Of a stretch of 10,681 bases of DNA, positions 6,661 through 10,681 are shown in pieces. The DNA is from Pedobacter sp. Its GTDB lineage: Bacteria; Bacteroidota; Bacteroidia; Sphingobacteriales; Sphingobacteriaceae. The number at the start of each line of letters is the position of its first letter. Position 1 is the stretch's first letter. The DNA is taken from assembly GCA_030149995.1 (NCBI GenBank), contig JASLGV010000148.1:1-10681 (forward strand), given 5' to 3'. The position numbers were made by a program, and so were the translations under genes. A model generated the notes under the pieces. That model was given only the letters and a program-made list of their open reading frames with translations, did no database searches and had not been told where the DNA came from.

Positions 6661-7953
6661 ATGAGGTTAGAACTACGAAATACACTATTAACTGTTGTAC
6701 TTTACTTATGCGGTGCTGCTGTTTACGGACAGAACGGCTCCGGTAGCACAACAGTAGACAACAGTAAAGTTGTGGTGGCAGCGGGTACCACCGAATCGCG
6801 TTTCAGTGAGGGAACCTATTTCGGGCCTGGAGCAGATTGGGAAATCAACGGAACCCTGGAGTTGTACAGTCGTTTTATCTGGATTGCACCTGGTGCACGT
6901 TTCAGCGGCAGCGGAAAGATTGTGATCTACAATCCCGGAAACAACCCTTATTATACAGGCATGAAGAGTGGTGCAACCCGCATTGATGGAAACAATGGTA
7001 ATTTCATCAACCTGCTGGTCGAACACCGGAATAAAGAAAATCTTGTTTTAGACGATATTAAAGATCCCGGATACCAAACGATGAATCCGGCTGGGGCAAA
7101 TGCAGCGGCACTTAACATTGGCGGTACATTAGACCTTGCTGTAAATGGTGCCGATATCATTCTGAACGGCCATAACCTTGCATTCAATGCTGCCGGAAAA
7201 ATCATCAACTACAGTCCGGATCGTATGGTGGTAACCGGCAATAGTATTGCAGGCCATTTAATTAAAGATTATTCCGCTGGTGGAAGTTTCGTTTTTCCGG
7301 TTGGAATTTCAGAAGGCGATTATACCCCGGCTACCTTAAGCCCGCAAACAGCCGGTAAACTTTTTGTAAGTGTACAGGATTATGCCGCGGCCAATACACA
7401 AGGCATCAGTACCCTGCAGGGAATGGATAGAAGCTGGCATATTTATGCAGCAGCACCGGTGAAAGTGAACATGACACTTCAGCACAATATACGTACCAAC
7501 GGTGCAAAATTTGTAGACAGCCGTGCCATAATAGCCAATTATCAGGGCGGTACTTCCTGGGACATGGGCGTAACAACCAATCCGGCAACAGGTGTACACA
7601 TTCGTAACAACGTTTCCATTGTAGCCGATATGGCTGCCAATGGCGGATGGTTTACCAAACACGCTGTTTCGGGAATCGATTTTTTCATTCCCAATCTCTT
7701 TACACCTAATGGCGATGGTACCAACGAGACTTTCGAAATCAGGGGCCTGAACCTCTTTGCACAAAACGACCTTGTTATTGTAAACCGCTGGGGAAATGAA
7801 GTATTTAAAGCAAATAATTATCAGAATAACTGGACCGGAGAAGGGTTGAACGAAGGAACCTATTACTATGTACTGCGTGTAAAGGAAAATTCAAACAGTG
7901 CGTGGCAGGTTTTTAAAGGATACGTTACGCTGATCCGTGCATTTAAGAAATAA
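6661..7953 (+). CDS. T9SS substrate with type B C-terminal domain (gliding-motility-associated / CHU_C), 430 residues
   Basis: The gene begins 55 bases after the previous stop, with an A-rich leader (ATAAAAAGAT) before the ATG. Residues 1-24 form a signal peptide ending AAVYGQ. Residues about 30-335 are beta-rich, with runs of short strands and turns ([30 protein letters not shown]) like the beta-helical or beta-sandwich surface regions of other T9SS cargo. The FVFPVG motif at about 210-215 is typical of Bacteroidota surface proteins. Residues 338-430 are a clear type B sorting domain (TIGR04131/CHU_C family) with [37 protein letters not shown] and a final GYVTLIR. Type B cargo depends on PorP/SprF-family proteins for export, and one is encoded 27 bases downstream. 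The protein's specific activity is unknown; no catalytic motif is visible. Confidence 0.93.
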   Translation: MRLELRNTLLTVVLYLCGAAVYGQNGSGSTTVDNSKVVVAAGTTESRFSEGTYFGPGADWEINGTLELYSRFIWIAPGARFSGSGKIVIYNPGNNPYYTGMKSGATRIDGNNGNFINLLVEHRNKENLVLDDIKDPGYQTMNPAGANAAALNIGGTLDLAVNGADIILNGHNLAFNAAGKIINYSPDRMVVTGNSIAGHLIKDYSAGGSFVFPVGISEGDYTPATLSPQTAGKLFVSVQDYAAANTQGISTLQGMDRSWHIYAAAPVKVNMTLQHNIRTNGAKFVDSRAIIANYQGGTSWDMGVTTNPATGVHIRNNVSIVADMAANGGWFTKHAVSGIDFFIPNLFTPNGDGTNETFEIRGLNLFAQNDLVIVNRWGNEVFKANNYQNNWTGEGLNEGTYYYVLRVKENSNSAWQVFKGYVTLIRAFKK

Positions 7954-7980
7954 GATGAAGACCAGGCGATTGCCTAAAGA

Positions 7981-8955
7981 ATGAATCGTATGAAAAAGAT
8001 ATTAACCTTGTTATGGATTTCAGTACTGTCTGCCACTGTTTTTGCACAGCAGGATGCACAGTTCAGCCAGTATATGTTTAATGGTATTTACATCAATCCG
8101 GCTTATGCCGGTTACCGGGAGCAGCTCAATGTACATGCTTTTTACCGCAACCAGTGGACGGGTATTGAAGGATCGCCTAAAACGATGTCGCTGGCCGTAG
8201 ATGCCATTGCCAATGATGGAAATGTTGGATTGGCTTTGCAGGTTTCGAGTGATAAGCTGGGGGCACAGCGCAACCTGGCCGCTTATGGAAATTATGCCTA
8301 CCGCATTCGAATGAATGTTGATGGCAGCGCGCGCCTGGCATTCGGGGTTGGCGTGGGGATGGTACAATTGGGCATTGATGGTTCCTTACTGAACCCGAAT
8401 GATGTGGAAGTTTATCAGCCAGTGGGCATTCAAAGTACCATTGTGCCGGATGCACGTGCAGGCGTTTATTATGCCGACGATCGCTTTTATGCCGGATTTA
8501 GTGCCGATAACCTGGTTTCGCAATATATTAATATTGATAAATATGCTTTTATACCTCAACCTAAGCCCCATTATTATTTAACCGCCGGAACTTTGGTGCC
8601 GCTTTCTGCAGATGTTTTATTAAAACCTTCTTTTTTGTTAAAAGATGATCGCGGCGGACCCACAAGTCTGGATCTGAACGCTTTTGTAATTTTTGCAGAG
8701 AAATTCTGGGTGGGCGGATCTTACCGTACAGGCGTAAAACTATACAATAAAAACTATTTACAGAAAGATCTGAGCAAACTCAACTCAGCCGTTGCAGCTG
8801 TTCAGATATTTCCAAATAGCAACTTCCGGATTGGTTATGCCTACGATTTTTCTATAGGCCCTTTACAAGGATATAGCAGCGGCACACACGAAATTTCTAT
8901 AGGTTATTTCTTTAATAAAAGAGATACCAGAATGATGAGCCCCCGATATTTTTAA
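7981..8955 (+). CDS. PorP/SprF family type IX secretion system outer-membrane protein (324 residues)
   Basis: A signal peptide ending VFAQ is followed by the family's characteristic N-terminus QDAQFSQYMFNGIYINPAYA, then YRNQW and GSPKT. The C-terminus is a membrane beta-strand region with GTHEISIGYFF. The length of a little over 300 residues is normal for the family. Members are outer-membrane beta-barrels; SprF is required for SprB secretion in Flavobacterium johnsoniae, and PorP is a T9SS component in Porphyromonas gingivalis. A copy beside a type B CTD gene and a PorE-like gene is most likely a paralogue dedicated to that cargo rather than the core PorP. Two in-frame ATGs (7981 and 7990) are possible; the second gives MKKILTLLW, a standard signal peptide, and TAAAGA at 7975-7980 is better spaced for it. 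I did not assign a symbol because paralogues are numerous. Confidence 0.94.
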   Translation: MNRMKKILTLLWISVLSATVFAQQDAQFSQYMFNGIYINPAYAGYREQLNVHAFYRNQWTGIEGSPKTMSLAVDAIANDGNVGLALQVSSDKLGAQRNLAAYGNYAYRIRMNVDGSARLAFGVGVGMVQLGIDGSLLNPNDVEVYQPVGIQSTIVPDARAGVYYADDRFYAGFSADNLVSQYINIDKYAFIPQPKPHYYLTAGTLVPLSADVLLKPSFLLKDDRGGPTSLDLNAFVIFAEKFWVGGSYRTGVKLYNKNYLQKDLSKLNSAVAAVQIFPNSNFRIGYAYDFSIGPLQGYSSGTHEISIGYFFNKRDTRMMSPRYF

Positions 8956-9005
8956 GCATAAAGGCTACCGCTATATACAAAGACAATAAAAAGATTACCG
9001 AAAAG

Positions 9006-10681
9006 ATGCATTACATGAAAAGAATTTTATCAGTCCTGTTGCCAGCCCTGCTGCTGCTTGCTGCACAGCCCCTGCGTGCGCAATATATACTAAATGAAGC
9101 CGATGCACAATACCGGTTGTATAACTATGTAAAGGCGATAGATCTTTATGAACAGGCCTACAAGAAAAAAGCAAGCTTGTATACAGCCGAGCGTTTAGGC
9201 GAATGTTATGGCTTGGTTCAGGATTACAAACAAAGAGAAAGCTGGTATGCCATTGCGGTTGGTATGGAGAAAAGTCCGGCGGCCAATACACTTGCCTATG
9301 CCAAAGCCTTGCAGGAAAATTCAAAATTTGCTGAGGCAAAACAGCAATATCAGAAATACCTGGAAATGAAACCAGATGTTCCGCTTTGGCAACAGAACCA
9401 GTGGCTGCTAAGTTGCGATTCTGCTGTAACCTGGATGCAAAAACCCGGGCGCGTAAACCTGCGTAATGAACAATCGTTAAACAGCGATAAATCAGATTGG
9501 GGTGCCGTTAAAAATGGCGAGATCATTGTATTTTCTTCAGATCGTGGTTATCAGGCTACAGAAAAATCAGGTGGAAACCGCCCTTTTTTAAAGTTCGATG
9601 GAGCGAAGATGCCCGATAAAAACGTTTATGGCTGGACCGGAAATAAATACCTCCGCTTATATTTTAAAAATAAGGAAACAGATAGTGCTCAATTATTCCC
9701 GGTAAATGCTGGTACAGATTATCATGTAGGACCGGCAAGTTTTACCGGCGATGGACAGGAAATGTATTTTACCTTAACCCGTGTTCCGAAAAAACCGGTA
9801 TATGTAAAAGGGAAACTGGCCACTGTTAATGTAGAAATATACAGCAGCCATAAAGATGCACAGGGAAACTGGGGTACACCGGTTGCTTTTCCTTATAACC
9901 GCGTAAACGAATATTCGGTAGGCGATCCTTTTATCAGCGCAGACGGAAATAGCCTGTATTTTTCGTCTACCATGCCCGGAGGTATGGGAGGGAGCGATTT
10001 ATATGTTTGTCAGCGTACCGATGCCGGAGACTGGGGACTACCCGTAAATCTTAAAGAGCTGAATACGGCAGGTAACGAACGCAGTCCTTATTTTGATGCT
10101 GAAAACAATTTCTATTTTAGCAGTGATGGTCGCATTGGCATGGGTGGACTCGATATTTATAAAGCCCGGTTAATTGGCGGACACATAAGTGAACCTCAAA
10201 ATATGGGGTACCCGATTAATTCGCCACAAGATGATTTTGCCTTTAGCAAAACGGGCACGTTAACCGGTTATCTTTCTTCAAACAGAAGCGGGGGGATGGG
10301 AGACGATGATATTTACAGCTTTTCTGAAGAAGCAAAAATTTTGTTCAGGCTCGCCGGTAAAGTATTTGATAAAGCAACGCAACAACCGTTACCGAATACC
10401 ATTGTAACACTCAAACGTACAGGAGGAGCAGAGCTTAAAACCGTTTCTGATGAACAGGGGAATTTCAGCTTTACACTGGGAACCGAAGCTAATTACATGC
10501 TTACCGGCGAAAAAACCAATTACCGCAGTGATGAAACCACGCTTACAACCGTTGGCTTATCAGTTTCGACCACCATTCAGCGCCAGCTTTACCTGGAAAA
10601 AATTGATTTGAATAAAGCCATCCGGCTGGAGAATATCTATTACGATTTCGATCAGTCCGGTATCCGCGCAGATGCCGCAAT
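9006..10681 (+). CDS. PorE-like OmpA family protein (TPR, PD40 propeller, regulatory-like domain), 3'-truncated
   Basis: The frame is open from ATG 9006 to the window end: 558 codons plus two bases. A second in-frame ATG at 9015 opens the signal peptide more typically (MKRILSVLLPALLLL, cleavage near LRAQ). There is no lipobox Cys. Residues about 30-130 are TPR-like (AIDLYEQAYKKK, AEAKQQYQKYLEMKPD). Residues about 155-440 hold WD40-like PD40 propeller blades: VFSSDRG (176-181), LYFSSTMPGGMGGSDLY (from 317), FYFSSDGRIGMGGLDIY (from 369) and GYLSSNRSGGMGDDDIY (from 421). Residues about 446-530 are a carboxypeptidase-regulatory-like domain (LAGKVFDKATQQPLPN, then GNFSF). The OmpA domain begins at about 544 (IYYDFDQSGIR) and is cut. 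This is the domain order of PorE, which ties T9SS PorP-type proteins to peptidoglycan. Being downstream of a PorP/SprF gene supports a partner role; the OmpA peptidoglycan-binding residues lie outside the window. Confidence 0.92.
   Translation, partial: MHYMKRILSVLLPALLLLAAQPLRAQYILNEADAQYRLYNYVKAIDLYEQAYKKKASLYTAERLGECYGLVQDYKQRESWYAIAVGMEKSPAANTLAYAKALQENSKFAEAKQQYQKYLEMKPDVPLWQQNQWLLSCDSAVTWMQKPGRVNLRNEQSLNSDKSDWGAVKNGEIIVFSSDRGYQATEKSGGNRPFLKFDGAKMPDKNVYGWTGNKYLRLYFKNKETDSAQLFPVNAGTDYHVGPASFTGDGQEMYFTLTRVPKKPVYVKGKLATVNVEIYSSHKDAQGNWGTPVAFPYNRVNEYSVGDPFISADGNSLYFSSTMPGGMGGSDLYVCQRTDAGDWGLPVNLKELNTAGNERSPYFDAENNFYFSSDGRIGMGGLDIYKARLIGGHISEPQNMGYPINSPQDDFAFSKTGTLTGYLSSNRSGGMGDDDIYSFSEEAKILFRLAGKVFDKATQQPLPNTIVTLKRTGGAELKTVSDEQGNFSFTLGTEANYMLTGEKTNYRSDETTLTTVGLSVSTTIQRQLYLEKIDLNKAIRLENIYYDFDQSGIRADAA

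Noticed and set aside
7964..7975. AGGC/GCCT inverted repeat before the PorP/SprF gene
   Set aside because: A four-pair stem in a 27-base gap is expected by chance and is unlikely to regulate or terminate anything.

Overview
The window looks like part of a Bacteroidota chromosome, most likely Sphingobacteriaceae (Pedobacter-like) or a close relative; the genus is only an impression. The reasons are signal peptides ending in FSQ, FAQ or YGQ, a type B type IX secretion system (T9SS) C-terminal domain, a PorP/SprF-family protein, a PorE-like TPR/beta-propeller/OmpA protein, and weak A-rich leaders in place of strong Shine-Dalgarno sites. All six genes lie on the + strand with gaps of 6, 10, 55, 27 and 50 bases. 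No convincing terminator or promoter lies between them, so they read as one operon whose first and last genes run off the window.

Layout: (1) 1-3532 is the 3' part of a very long repetitive adhesin or fibre-like protein. It is built from an 88-residue tandem repeat, decapeptide repeats, dispersed beta-strand modules and a distinct ~100-residue C-terminal module. (2) 3539-4042 is a small exported protein of unknown function. (3) 4053-6605 is an 850-residue exported multidomain protein with a globular N-terminal domain, a DUF11-like region and Cys-paired Ig-like domains, but no recognisable T9SS sorting domain. (4) 6661-7953 is a 430-residue beta-rich protein ending in a clear type B (CHU_C / gliding-motility-associated) sorting domain. 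(5) 7981-8955 is a PorP/SprF outer-membrane protein. (6) 9006-10681 is a PorE-like protein (TPR, PD40 propeller, carboxypeptidase-regulatory-like domain, start of OmpA), cut by the window end.

How they may work together: from what is known of the families, PorP/SprF proteins are needed for export of type B CTD substrates, and PorE-like proteins connect such outer-membrane components to peptidoglycan. Genes 4-6 therefore look like a substrate with its own export/anchoring pair. Genes 1-3 carry (or, for gene 1, presumably carry) signal peptides but no known sorting domain. The inference, not shown by the sequence, is that they form a surface fibre or matrix complex with the type B protein, or that the C-terminal module of gene 1 is itself an unrecognised sorting or assembly signal.

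No RNA genes, CRISPR arrays, insertion sequences or attachment sites were seen, and no intergenic stretch exceeds 55 bases.
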